The position numbers and the translations under genes were made by a program. A stretch of 33,853 bases of DNA from Reticulitermes lucifugus (taxonomy: Eukaryota > Arthropoda > Insecta > Blattodea > Rhinotermitidae). Below are positions 1 to 10,365 of this stretch, piece by piece (position 1 is the stretch's first letter; every line of letters starts with the position of its first letter). The stretch spans positions 1 through 33,853 of the forward strand of contig JAKCWW010004291.1 in assembly GCA_026260175.1 (NCBI GenBank), given 5' to 3'. Under the pieces are notes generated by a model. It was not told where the DNA came from. It did not search any database and saw only the letters and a program-made list of their open reading frames with translations.

Positions 1-1250
1 GAGCGATGATGCTGATTGTGCGATGGTCGCTGCATTTTGTAGCTTTGGGCTTCTTCTTTAAGGAATATGATATATCCTTTCCAATATAATTGGTTCAGCT
101 ACTTTGATCAGTTCTGCATTTAGATTGTCACTGTCCAGTGTTTAAACACACAAAAATTGAACACAACACATCAGAGACAGGCTTAGTCTCCACTGTCAGG
201 TAAACAGGGTGGAGCAAGTCCTACTCAGATAAGTCCAGAGATTTAGTACGAGTCACTCTAGCTAATGGCTTTAGCTCAGTAGCTGCCTCTCCATACTTTT
301 ACATAAGAATGCAGACTGGGCCTATGTATCTATGAAACAATGGGTGGCCCCATGATGATGGTTGTTCTGCACATTAATAGTAATATAAGAAATTGGCACA
401 CAATATCCTATCCTGATAAGTGGAGCAGACACAGTGGGCTTGTGAGGTGGTATGCTTGTTCATCAGATTTCACACCATTTTGAAGGGGCCTCAGTAAGGG
501 ATAAACTTTAAAAATGACCACAACAGCAGCAGGAGATATGCAACAACATTATCACAGCATGTGTTGATGTGTGATGTGTGGGTTGTTCCATAACTGAAAT
601 GTTCCTGATAATGTATTGCTTGATGCAAAACAGTCATCATTTTGAACATTTCCATCAGTGAATGTTCTGCACTAGTGCAGATATGCACTCATGGAATAAA
701 CATCGGGTATCAAAACCTTTGATCTCCACTCCATCAAGAGAAGGAAATATCTGATACCGCAGGATGTTTGGAGGCAGCTTTTTACATTTTTACATTATAT
801 GTTTTAATACTTCACTTGCATTTTAATCAGAAAAATTTTAATAATACTGTGCATCAGTTGACTGTTGTATGAGGCTAATGTATATGTGTTTACCATTTAC
901 CTATATACGATATGCTGTTTGGGTCTTTATAATATTATAGCTCCCCGATGATGGCTATAGTACATAGCTGAAAACATGTAGCAGCATAAAAACTAGCTTT
1001 GTGCAGTAGTTGGAAATAAAACTTGTATGTGTTTAATAACAGTTTCAATAACCTCATAAGCAAATTTGTACACCATGGTGTATCATCATGAAATATCACA
1101 ATACAATCTACAATCTGTATGCTTATGCTGTACTGAGCACAATAAACACAGCAAAAGTAGAACCCAATTTCTACTTAAAGAAGTCCACACACATAAATAC
1201 TAAAAAAAACAAACCAAATAAATAAATTGTAGTTTAAGAAAGGTATTTAC
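1..1250. other. Acy1 intron 4, no exon seen
   Basis: I searched the minus strand for the next Acy1 exon (a GHGS-type motif at the start of the lid domain) and found none. The only structured sequence is the Penelope-like motif at 943-980. The rest is AT-rich with no repeat or gene I can support. Confidence 0.6.
943..1020 (+). repeat. Possible Penelope-like element terminal fragment (hammerhead-like motif)
   Basis: The plus strand reads CCCCGATGATGGCTAT, a 5-nt loop, ATAGCT, GAAA and then the 6-nt palindrome ACATGT. This is the same layout as the better copy in the palindrome near 16.8 kb. Both are followed some tens of bases later by CTTTGTGCA. Penelope-like elements are known to carry hammerhead ribozymes in their terminal repeats. 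Here the first core position reads CCGATGA instead of CTGANGA, so activity is unlikely. Confidence 0.35.
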
Positions 1251-1397
1251 GCCAGATACTCCGCTCTCCATAAAATAGTGGAAACTGGTCAGAGGGATCT
1301 GCCATGCCTTCATCCAAAGCAAAGCCAACATTTAAATCAAGGAAGTCAGAGGTGCTGACAAACTTAGCCATGCCATCCTTTCCACCAATCTCTTCAT
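1251..1397 (-). CDS. Acy1: Aminoacylase-1, coding exon 4 (catalytic Glu pair)
   Basis: No long open frame marks this exon, but the minus strand from acceptor ATTTCAG to donor GTAAAT reads cleanly as DEEIGGKDGMAKF...FALDEGMADP...FYGERSIW. The split Asp codon (G from exon 3, AT here) joins in phase. Glu149 and Glu150 match human Glu147 (general base) and Glu148 (zinc ligand). Glu177 in LDEG matches human Glu175 (zinc ligand). The exon ends at residue 196 plus one base, at the boundary of the dimerisation (lid) domain that should begin in the next exon. That exon, with the GHGS-type region, is not in the 1,250 bases remaining to the left edge. The last zinc ligand (human His373) is also outside. 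Confidence 0.9.
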
Positions 1398-1443
1398 CTG
1401 AAATACCAAACAAGACATTGAAATCATTCTCAAATTTGACACC

Positions 1444-1554
1444 ACATCATCATCATCATCAATCACTGTTGTTTTTGCTGTTGTTCGTCATCGTCGTCAC
1501 CACTACTGCTGCAGCTGCTTCTGTCATTTTGTAATTTGTAAGTATGCTGTAGCA

Positions 1555-1593
<39 letters not shown>
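1444..1593 (+). repeat. Trinucleotide repeats (ATC)n and (AAT)n
   Basis: A short (ATC)n run lies at 1446-1461 and an uninterrupted (AAT)n run of about 13 units at 1555-1593, within Acy1 intron 3. The open frames through them (poly-Tyr on the minus strand) are repeat artefacts. Confidence 0.9.
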
Positions 1594-1594
<1 letters not shown>

Positions 1595-2204
1595 GCTCAA
1601 GGGTATGGGAGAGGGAGTACCTTTGTAAGGGCTTGACTCTGCACTGGTTCTTACCAACCCAGGTGTTTGAGGCATAAGCCATTTACTTCCCTGCACAAAA
1701 GACTGTGTGAATAACTGCATAGTGAATAACTACATCAAACAAGAGGCGAGCCTATTTGAATGGAACACAGTGGATCTAGAGGAGTAAACCTCAAAAAAAA
1801 ATCCCTGAGTACAAGGCGTTAACAACCATGCCGAAGGACTCCACAATCATCTGAGATGGAGAATTACAAGTCATGAATGGAGAACTCTGGGCACCTGGTA
1901 AACCCAGTTTCACAAAGCCTTATTGTGGCAAGCAGGGTTTGTGCTATAATGGACACTACAATCCCTTGCTACCCACAGGACAGTGATGGAAAGGAAGGAT
2001 AATCTGTAAAATCCAAAAAACACAAATGAGTAGCAGCTAGTACCGAGGACAAGATTGGAAAAATCAGGAGTAACAGGACACCAAGTGCTCCTAGCACAGA
2101 GGAAGGTTACTGCAATGAGGCAATTCAAAGCAGACCATCTGCTCATAGTCAAAGCCACCAAGCCCAAAGTATACCCAAAAATAGTGAGGTAAAACAAAGA
2201 AAAG

Positions 2205-3060
2205 TTTGGACAATGGAAAGAATAAGGAACGGTATATGGTGCTACATGTATTGTAAGAAGTATTTCACAGACAACTACAAGAAGGTGTACAAAGTATAAA
2301 GACAAAGAAATCCAGAACGCAAAATGTACGTGGAAGCGAAGAAACTCATGAACCAGAAAAACTATTATGAAGAATAAAAGACTACAGAGATGGAGACTGA
2401 AGAAATAAAGAAGGAATGGCAAGAAATTCAGAGAAGTTACCTAAATGAAAGTGAGAAAGAACAGCTAATACAGTTGTGTACCAGGGGAGCAGAAGCAGAA
2501 TTCAGGACCAACAACAAAAGAATAAATGGAAAACCATCAACAAAGGAATGGTATTAATAAAGTACAAGAAAAAATGAAGGTGCATATTATCAGGTGACAC
2601 AAATAGAAACTGACACAGGACCAAGACTGCAGAAACTCCAAAATATCTTTCAAATAAGACAAAATAATGAAAATGGTTGATGAAGCAATGGCAAAATACT
2701 AGAAGATAAAGATCTGAATCTGAGTTAAACCACCTCATTTATGCAGCAGCAAAGGTTATTACAGAAGAAATAAATGGAACAGGAAGCTATAAATCAGAAA
2801 CACGGAGTCCAGAAATGCCCTTGTGGGTTAGACAAATACAGGACAGTATAAATGGTATCAGGAAAGAACTATCAGCTTTGGTAGAAATAAAAAGAGATGA
2901 TGACACAGAATATGAAAACAAAGAGACTGCTTAGGAAATATAGCAGAGAAGAAAGAAAATTTGGATCAAGTGATTGAAGATCTTAAAAAGTATCAGCAAA
3001 GAAGCAACAATTGTCCAGACACAAGAAAGACTGTGGTGTCCGAACTCTAAAACGTAGTTT
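2205..3060 (+). pseudogene. Decayed LINE-like coding sequence (tentative)
   Basis: The plus strand is A-rich and reads as broken coding sequence in shifting frames. Examples are KKEWQEIQRSYLNESEKEQL near 2410-2470, PLWVRQIQDSINGIRKELSA near 2818-2880 and ENLDQVIEDLKKYQQRSN near 2955-3005. The last two resemble, from memory, the charged linker that precedes the reverse transcriptase in some non-LTR retrotransposon polyproteins (a W-x-x-R-I-x-x-I-x-x-LR-x-x-L pattern and LDxVIEDLK). Several stops and frameshifts are present, so nothing is expressed. The minus-strand open frames in this stretch are hydrophobic antisense shadows. The element type is not settled. Confidence 0.35.
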
Positions 3061-3182
3061 GTGAAATAAAATGAAGTAGTGTAAACTGGTACCTTCACGA
3101 GGAATAAAGCGACAGGAGGCTAAAGAAATTTGCATAATGAGGCACTTCACAATCTTTACTCCTTGCCAAATATTAGCATGGG

Positions 3183-3260
3183 GCACACGCACACAACCGA
3201 GCACGCACATGCGCAAGCCTGCTCACCCACACGCACGCACGCACACACACATGCACACAA

Positions 3261-3292
<32 letters not shown>

Positions 3293-3296
3293 ACAA
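3183..3296 (+). repeat. (CA)n / (GCAC)n microsatellite
   Basis: A run of CACA with interspersed GCAC, ATGCAC and AAAC variants. The His-Thr-rich and Cys-Val-rich open frames on both strands here come from the repeat and are not genes. Confidence 0.9.
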
Positions 3297-3581
3297 AGAA
3301 ACTGCCTGTATGTGTACTTTTGTCCACCTCACCATGAGAAGCCCTAGTGGCCCTGATCATATCAAGTTGATACACCAGTTCTGCCCATGTAGGGATCAAC
3401 ATTCCTTTTGCCACACTTTGGGTTGCTTCAATTATCCTTGCACAAAGGGTTGCAGTGTCATCCACAGAGTTTCTGTAAACATCCCCACAGGAAGAAATAT
3501 AAGATCATGATCTCAGGGAAGTATGGGGCCAGATGATTGGTCCACCACCTGATATTTACCTCGTGAATAGTAAGTGTTCCG

Positions 3582-4320
3582 TGACTTGAAAAGAAGGAAA
3601 TAATGAAAAATATGAAAAAAGGAGTACAATTACATAAATGCCAAGTTCTGTTCCAAGTATGGCTGGATAAGTGGGATGTAAAGCTTATTTCAACCCTCCA
3701 CACAGCAAAGGCTGTGGAGACAGAAAATAAAAACTGAAAGGGTGAAAACAAAAAGCCCGAAATAACTGATGGTTATAATAAATTCATGCATGGCATGGAT
3801 AGGGCAGACCAAATTGTACACTATTATCCACGCTACAGACAACCCATGAAATGGAACGAGGGATTTATGTCACTTTTGCTACAAATGGCTGCCCTAAACA
3901 GTTCCACATTGTTCAAAAATTACACTACTAACCAAAAACAAAAAGGCATAGACAATGCATTAAAGGACTTCATATACTTGATTGTGTTAAGGAAATGACA
4001 GCGCCAGCACAGAAAGAAGGTGAGAATAATTGAGCAGAAGATGACTCACTAGACTCAACATAAACATTTCCAACACAACCACCACACAAACGACCACTGG
4101 TGACAGATCTAGCTGATCGTCTACAGGATGGACAATTCATAAAATGGTTTTTGTATTCCACCATGTGAAAAAAATGAAAGGTGCAGCCATGAGAATATTT
4201 AGAGTTTACTAAGCCCTTAAATAAAAAAAAAAAGAAACCAGTTTTATGTGTTTGATTTGTAGTGTGGCATTTTGCAAAACTTCATGTTATGGTGAATACC
4301 ACACAAAGAAAAATTACTAA
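3582..4320 (+). pseudogene. piggyBac-type transposase, decayed C-terminal part
   Basis: The C-terminal third of a piggyBac (DDE_Tnp_1_7) transposase can be followed through three frames. From 3585 to 3998 one frame reads VWLDKWDVKLISTLHTAKA, then YNKFMHGMDRADQIVHYYPR and KWNEGF, matching the W-D-x-x-V-x-x-x-ST-H and YN-x-x-M-x-G-x-DR-x-DQ blocks. One TGA interrupts it at 3735. A second frame near 4106 gives DLADRLQDGQF. A third (4234-4317) gives the cysteine-rich end MCLICSVAFCKTSCYGEYHT before TAA. At least one stop and two frameshifts make it non-functional. The TIR and TTAA at 4498-4520 mark its right end. The left end was not found. It lies inside Acy1 intron 3. Confidence 0.72.
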
Positions 4321-4497
4321 ACAGGTACACATACACAAACATTTAACATTATTCCAGACAGATATTCTGACATTTTCTTTAAAAACCTGGTATAAATTTT
4401 TAATTCCTTTGAAGTAAAAATATAAATTTACATTACCTGCATTTCTGATTCATTTTCTTTAAAATTCCTGTCAGAGTACTGGTGTCATTTAAAAGCT

Positions 4498-4520
4498 CCC
4501 ACTGCCAGGGAAAGGGTTAA
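4498..4520 (+). mobile_element. piggyBac right terminal repeat and TTAA target site
   Basis: The plus strand reads CCCACTGCCAGGGAAAGGG followed by TTAA, so the element begins TTAACCCTTTCCCTGGCAG when read inward. A CCC terminus next to TTAA is standard for piggyBac elements. It lies 178 bp after the transposase stop, the expected place for the 3' end. Confidence 0.6.
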
Positions 4521-5036
4521 AATGGAGCTAAAATACAATCCTCCAATTCATCTGGCTCAGGATTGGAACTAATACCAGGCTCTGGTGGACTTGGTACTGA
4601 GCAGGGGATGTCTTGACTAATTGAGGACCTGTTACATTCTCACTGAGGACTCTGCTCTGTGAAGTGAGCTGGTCAGATAAAGACGTTCAAATGATTACTA
4701 AAACCTTTAAAACAGTAATATCAAGGTCTCACACGGGGTCAAAACAGTAAAATGAAGAAAACATAAGTGAAACATGTAACCACACACATCCATACTTGCA
4801 CATGTGCATGCCCCCGCCCCAGCGCCCTCATGTAAATGTGCATGTGCATGCACCCACACACATACACACAAACGTGTGCACGGTAACGATTTCTAGTACA
4901 AATTACGTGAACTTGGCAAATGGACTAGCATTAATGTTTTTCAAACATACTCCTTGTGGGGGGGCAGTTTGCAAACCTGTCTCCATATCATTCATAACAA
5001 GTTACTGTAACATCCCAAAAACCAAGAAATAATTAC

Positions 5037-5208
5037 CTGGCACAAATGAAATGTGAACTGTTCTTCTAAGTCGAACTCCTTTCGACATGAGTTGACGCAC
5101 AGCTTCTAAATACTGAATTCCAACACATTTCATATCCTGTGCACCACGGGCAAATATGTTCCCATTCTTATCCTTATCAGCACTAAAAGGGTCATGCATC
5201 CATTTCTC
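5037..5208 (-). CDS. Acy1: Aminoacylase-1, coding exon 3 (bridging Asp)
   Basis: The exon lies between acceptor TTTGCAG and donor GTAATT and supplies residues 91-147 plus one base. It begins EKWMHDPF, continues with [20 protein letters not shown] and ends TVHISFVP. Asp115 in ARGAQDMKC matches human Asp113, the residue that bridges the two zinc ions. The SFVP end is completed by the next exon into the family signature FVPDEEIGG. The reading frame runs on into the intron and then stops, as expected at a true donor. It is separated from exon 2 by a 507-bp intron in which I see no other feature. Confidence 0.93.
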
Positions 5209-5715
5209 CTGCAAATGAAGAGCATTAACATAACATCAGGCACATACAACCCCAAAGCAGTGCCTTGAAAATGTGCATCAGCATGGCTTCAATATTATCC
5301 TATCAACATCGGCCTTCTTATATGCAATTGACACTTCAACTTCAACATCAGGTTTTAAACACTTTATAAGTAAACACGTCACAGTAAAACCCATAAACCC
5401 TACTTTCCTACTGCATGACACATCCTACACAGAATCAGAAACATTTTGTTGTTTGCAAATTGTAAATATGTCAGACTGTTCCTCCGGATAAAGAACTTAA
5501 GAACACACACCATCTACACTACAGAATAACACATTAGAGAGTCTGTGTGTGAGAGACCATTTGTAAAAGTATCAAGAGGTTAAAATATGGAAACTGCAAA
5601 ATTCCAGTATCTGTAATAAAACCAACCGTTCTCTTAATTCTGAAGGACAAATCGTTGTGATAACTCCTTCCATTTTTACTAATAGTGCTACAGTTCACAT
5701 GAGTCCAGTACTTAC

Positions 5716-5885
5716 AGGAAATACTGGAACTACATCCATGTGAGAGTTCAGCAGTACTGATGGAAGATTTGGATCTGAACCTTCCCATGTCAACACTACA
5801 ATTGGTTTCCCAGAAACAACAGAATAAACTTTCAGTGGTAAGCCTAGACTAACTGCCTGCTTCTTCAGGAATGCAACACAGTCAC
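5716..5885 (-). CDS. Acy1: Aminoacylase-1, coding exon 2 (first zinc ligand)
   Basis: The acceptor TTTCTGTACAG precedes the exon and the donor GTAAGT follows it. The exon supplies residues 34-90 of the joined protein. It opens DCVAFLKKQA, passes through KPIVVLTWEG and ends LLNSHMDVVPVFP. His82 and Asp84 in the HxD motif correspond to human His80, a zinc ligand, and the adjacent Asp of the M20 family. The last codon is complete (phase 0). The match to animal ACY1 is continuous over the whole exon with no gap or stop, so this copy looks functional rather than a processed or decayed copy. Confidence 0.93.
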
Positions 5886-8392
5886 CTGTACAGAAATAAA
5901 CAAGACTACAAATAAATCCCTGCAAACAACTGAGAAAACAGCATATTAGGTTACATCACTAACATTCATTCAAAGGTTCATATTTTATATCGTCTACATG
6001 TTCACATAACAAGAAGGAACACTCCTTTATGGAGAAAACACATAAATAAGTGCTCTCTACTATGATCCATTAACAGCATTAACTTTTTCATGCGAAGAAG
6101 ATATATCATATGCCACATCAATTACTACTTGACTACAAACAAAAAGAGCAGATAATGACTTTTTGCACACTCATATTTTTTAAACTGGCTTAGTATATGA
6201 AATATACATACATTTCAGGAACATCCTCAATACTTGACAGACACATTTATTGACTTTATATGAATTGAACAGGATAAATCCAAATATTTATTCCAGTCTT
6301 TAAAAAACATTACCTGTCTCAATAGCATTAATGCAAAAATGTATACATTTTCATTACAGTGTGTCTATATAATTTCACCAAAATTGCCTACAAGGGATTA
6401 GGACCTGCAAGACATAACAGACCATTTCTTTTATTAGGAATCCTCCTTTATTTCACTTCACATAACTGAAGACTAATAGAATGAAATTACTTTGCACAGT
6501 GTTCTAGTAAAACATTTGGTAAACAGGTCACAGAATGCAGTAAATAACGGGCAAGGGTAAAGGTAAAATAAAAGTGTTCCTGTGCTTAAGCAGGACCATG
6601 CTCTGAAGACATACGAGGCCAAAGTGGTAAAACACCAAGCATTATTAATGTGGGTACTACATGGAAGTGAAATGTCAGGTTCATGCCCTGGCTGCTTTAT
6701 CCCAGTGACAGCTCCCAGTACGCACTGAATAGGAGGCTGGGTGGGCCCCAGAGCCAGCCTGAATGCAGTGGAGGAGAAAAATAACTTCCCCTGCCAAGAA
6801 GCATTCCCTGTTCATTCAGCACATATCCTGGTACTGATAAAAGCGTAACAGGAAATATAAAATGCACAGGTTATTACAATGCATAGGTGTACACAATGTG
6901 GGGTAATATTACAACACAAGAACTTTCTAACAATGAAAAGCAGATTGTTTTTACATTAGCACTTCCATTCTGGCAAGTTTTGAGGTTTTCTTCTTGGAAA
7001 TCTATACCCCTGGAGGTGAAGGCACTGTTTCTTCAAAACATCAAATGCCAATTACTCAGTGATAAGGCATCAAATCCCAGAATAACAGAATCCTCATCTG
7101 CTTCTTTTTTTTTATAAAGGTTTCTGTGGGTGTTAGGAATGTTAAACACCTTAAAAAATGAAGCTTTCTGTGTTATAATTTTACAACAGTGCAAAGTTTA
7201 AGGCTCTCAGAGCAGTGATAACAATTCAAGACCTACGGAATATTACACCATGTTGATTAGCAGTTCCTGACATTCTGATGGAACACTGTGCTTTCATCTG
7301 CAGGGTCAATAAGTTCCAGATGATTATATACTTTAATAGTACCAAGTTTTCTCATAATGATACTGGTCATATGAAAGCCCCCCTCTCTCCCTATTTACAG
7401 GTGACTTAAAGAAACAGTCTTCCTCCTGACTAAAGAACAGATTGCTACTTCCTTATGAGTTACAATTCTATCAATCTATCTGTCAATTTTATATTAAAGT
7501 TTATTTGCATGAATTATTCATTCATTAGTGCACTTATATTGTACATAATCATACAAATTTCTTTCTATTTCAACAAAACAAAATATTTTTCAGCACACAT
7601 AATAAGCTTAACATAATCTGGAACAAACTTCTTACTGCATGATGAAAAAATTAACCTGGAACACAGCTTCGTATCATTAGACATTTAATACTATAAAATA
7701 CAGGTAGTCAACAACCAAAAGAATTACAGTCCAATCAAATGATCATCATTACATCATATCTCTCCCTTCCTTCTTCAACCTTGCATCCAGCTACATTACT
7801 TAACCAAAAGATTTATTTACAGTACATAACCTTACTCAAAAGTCAGATACTGTTACAATATGTTCCAGTCTTCGTAAATTCCGCGAGAGATTTTATTTAA
7901 GAAAAGCTCATTAAAGAGAATGGAAAGCATTTTGTCCACTTCTCTGTCAGAAACCATTATAAATGGACAACACTAAATAACAATCAAAGCAAAAACCCAT
8001 CAAGACTGGTAACACCTACCCTCACCAAAATGTTAAGAAGCGTTTTTTATGTAGGCTGACACTTCATACCTACAGCATTATTCCTTTGCACAGGGGCTAG
8101 AGGGGGTGTGGTTGAGATTTCACGATGCAAAAATAATCGCTTTAAAATTACACACCTGACACAGTTCTTATCCAGCTGCTGAAAGGGATGGACACTTACA
8201 TTCTGCGTGAAAAAGAACATTACAATTCAACATTCCATTGCTTATTTAGTTTCCACTCGGGAAGGTGACCTTGTTACTTGTTTCTCCCCAAAATATAATG
8301 TACATATAAATAAATCCTTTAAATTACACCCACCCTTTGCTCTCAGCAATAAGTGTAAAAAATTATTACATCCACCCTTCTATGTAACATAC
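5886..8392. other. Acy1 intron 1
   Basis: This 2.5-kb phase-1 intron has donor GTATGT at its 8392 end and acceptor CTGTACAG at its 5886 end. Apart from the dispersed repeat near 6.55-6.83 kb, I see no gene, RNA or element in it. Confidence 0.8.
6551..6832 (+). repeat. Dispersed repeat, copy A
   Basis: This stretch is similar, in the same orientation, to 29401-29636. Shared landmarks in order are GGTAAAG(G/A)TAAA, GCTTTATCCC, GGTGGGCCCCAGAG, CTGAATGCAG, then CATTYCCT and ATCCTG. The order and spacing are kept, so the two are copies of one family. I see no clear tRNA box A/B or reverse transcriptase, so its class is open. Confidence 0.6.
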
Positions 8393-8492
8393 CGTAGTTC
8401 ACGTCCGGCTGAACGGAAGGAATACGCAAGTATTCACGGAAAGTAGCAACGGCAGCCTCTTCTACACTCCCTTCTCTCTTCCCTGGTGACAT
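8393..8492 (-). CDS. Acy1: Aminoacylase-1, coding exon 1 (start codon, N-terminus)
   Basis: This is the first coding exon of a cytosolic M20-family zinc enzyme that removes acyl groups from N-acetylated amino acids. The ATG is at 8492-8490. An in-frame TAG lies 30 nt upstream and a G sits at -3, which supports this start. The exon encodes 33 residues ending FREYLRIPSVQPDVNY plus the first base of a Gly codon, then donor GTATGT. This matches the N-terminal helix of animal ACY1, where YLRI..VQP..DYG is conserved. Joining exons 1-4 in phase (1, 0, 1, 1) places every active-site residue two positions after its human ACY1 counterpart, so both start and exon chain look right. The gene continues past the left edge, so only about half the usual ~400 residues is present. 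Confidence 0.88.
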
Positions 8493-8550
8493 GGCTAACC
8501 AACGTTGCGCTTCCCACTAGTCTACTTTCGCAGCAGGCACCTCTATTCAA

Positions 8551-8555
8551 CCAAT
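8551..8555 (+). promoter_or_regulatory. CCAAT box in the Acy1 5' flank (inverted relative to the gene)
   Basis: CCAAT is read on the plus strand, so ATTGG on the gene strand, 59 bp upstream of the Acy1 ATG. CCAAT boxes work in either orientation and often lie close to TATA-less housekeeping starts. I see no TATA box between it and the ATG. It could be a chance pentamer. Confidence 0.25.
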
Positions 8556-8713
8556 AAAGATTGCTCGTATGTTTTACGTCATAATAATAGTGAAGATTAT
8601 CGTCGTACGCAGACAGATAATGAAAAGTACACAATGTGCAGATTGTGCCCAGATAACTGTATGAAGACTTGGACCGGTAAATATGACATTCATACAGGTT
8701 ATTTGCAGAATAA

Positions 8714-9027
8714 AGCTTGGAGCCTACGAACCTGTAAATAAAGTAATATATCTGGGTAATATGAGTGTACGTACATGCACAGAATGGCCGATAAGTATAC
8801 TACAACGTACGTGTGTATGCTGCAGTTGGTGCTTGTACGCCACATTCGTGAACAGCATTTGTATGCGTATAGCTTGCAGCCTATGAACCTGTAAACAAAG
8901 TAATAAATCTGAGTAATATGAATGTACATACATGCACAAAATGGCCGAAAAGTCTTTTACAATATACGTCCGTATGCCAAAGCTGGCACTTCCACGCAAC
9001 ATTCCGGTACAGTGTACCACAACACAT
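8714..9027 (+). repeat. 157-bp tandem duplication upstream of Acy1
   Basis: Two head-to-tail copies start with AGCTTGGAGCCTACGAACCT (8714) and AGCTTGCAGCCTATGAACCT (8871), a period of 157 bp. Both continue with TGTAAAYAAAGTAATA, ATGCACARAATGGCCGA and a CACATTC / AACATTC end. They have diverged by point changes, so the duplication is not recent. It lies 0.2-0.5 kb upstream of the Acy1 start. Confidence 0.8.
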
Positions 9028-9104
9028 GGCGTGCACATACACATACCAGTATACCACTGCCATGGCGCACAACGTGCACAGACAGAACCATGTGACAAGC
9101 TAAG

Positions 9105-9118
9105 AGGNGGGGGGGGGG
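9105..9118 (+). other. Ambiguous base in a G homopolymer
   Basis: One N at 9108 sits within a run of G. This is a sequencing or assembly uncertainty and breaks the open frames that cross it. Confidence 0.95.
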
Positions 9119-9462
9119 TATGTAGCCCTGTGTGTTTTTAATGGTTGTCTGTGTAAATGTCATCCTGAAACATACTACTTTATTTGGACAAATTTGTATG
9201 AATTGTTTTAAACCTGAGTACTAATTTCAATAAAGCCTAAACTATGTTAATTTTCTCCAAAACAGTTTTGGTAGTTTGACACACACTTTACATGTTATAC
9301 AAGGTATTCATTTCATAACAAACCTGAAAAGGGGAAAACCGCTTATACAACCTAGGCATAGATGTGAAAGATATTAGAATAGGTGTTAAAGAAACAGTAT
9401 TGAGTGCACAAACTGGATTTATCTGGCTCACAATGGGGGCAAGCAGGCTGTTGAGAACATTT

Positions 9463-10365
9463 GTATTTGTATGTATTTCACATTCAATAAGTCACAGAGG
9501 GCGCAGCACAACACCATGAGATACAGAACTTGTCATAAACATCATAAAATTAATCAAAACAGTAAGAAATATGATAAGAAGCAAAATACATATACATAAT
9601 ACTCCATAAAACTATTTCAAATATCAATCCTAAAGTAAGCATAAGATATAAATAATAGTTAGTCCCCAAAAGTTAGGAATCTTTCCAACTGTAAAATTCT
9701 TGTAAGGTATAAAATGTGTTGTCAAGTAGTGTTTGTTTTACTTTTTTTTTAAACTTTGTGGGACAGTTCAAGGATTTTATCCTATTTGGCATGGAATTAT
9801 ACAATTTAATGCCCATATTAGTAACACTCTTTTGATATTGGGAACTGTTACAACCAAGAATGTGATAATTGTTCTTACCTCTGGTATTGTAGTCATGCAC
9901 TTGACTATTAGTTTTTAAATTTACAATGTGCTTTCTTATAAAAAAAAAACAAAGCCTCCAGAATGTATAAAGAAGTTACAGTTAAAATGTTAAAAGTCTT
10001 AAAAACATTTCTACAAGATTCAAACCTCTTGATACCAGAAATAAGTCTGATAACCTTCTTTTGTAAACGGAATAACTTTGTACAGTCACTATCATGTCCC
10101 CAAAATAGAATCCCATATTGAAGTCGAGCCTCAAAATGAGCAAAGTAAATAGCTGTAATAATTTGTAAACTAACTGTGTCTTTTAGAGATTTTATAATAT
10201 AATATATTCTACTCAGATTCAAAAGAAGGTCTTGAATATGAGATTTCCAATCTAAATGTTCCGTAATGTATAAACCTAAAAATTTTAATTGGGAACAATA
10301 AGTAAATGGTAGTGAGCCTTCTTGTTCTATAAAATGACAAGAATTTCTTAACTGGTGCATGACCT
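9463..10365 (-). mobile_element. 5'-truncated non-LTR retrotransposon (Jockey/CR1-like) with broken reverse transcriptase end
   Basis: On the minus strand, 10360-9908 encodes 150 residues typical of the C-terminal RT region of arthropod LINEs: LKFLGLYITEHLDWKSHI, then a helix, FEARLQYGILFWG and RLQKKVIRLISG. A second frame, 9900-9673, continues with YNTRGKN, MGIKLYNSMPNRIKSL and KFKKKVKQTLL, the usual end of such proteins. A frameshift or stop lies near 9905. A stop just upstream of 10360 and the missing YxDD catalytic block show 5' truncation, the usual outcome of target-primed integration. The 3' end near 9463 reads, on the minus strand, TTATTGAATGTGAAATACAT followed by an ACAAATA-rich tail. 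It is not functional. Confidence 0.78.

Noticed and set aside
941..1020. Possible tRNA or stable ncRNA fold
   Set aside because: The hairpin is explained better by the repeat-family motif shared with 16.8 kb. There are no tRNA arms.
1910..2422. 170-codon minus-strand hydrophobic frame, possible membrane protein
   Set aside because: It is antisense to A/G-rich decayed coding sequence, which always yields Phe/Leu/Ser-rich frames. It has no family motif and no splice context.
3130..3510. 126-codon His/Thr-rich plus-strand frame
   Set aside because: It is mostly translated (CA)n microsatellite, open in several frames on both strands.
8434..8634. 66-codon minus-strand frame overlapping the Acy1 start
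   Set aside because: It is out of frame with the Acy1 exon 1 reading, which continues in phase into exon 2 and matches the ACY1 N-terminus. The other frame matches nothing.
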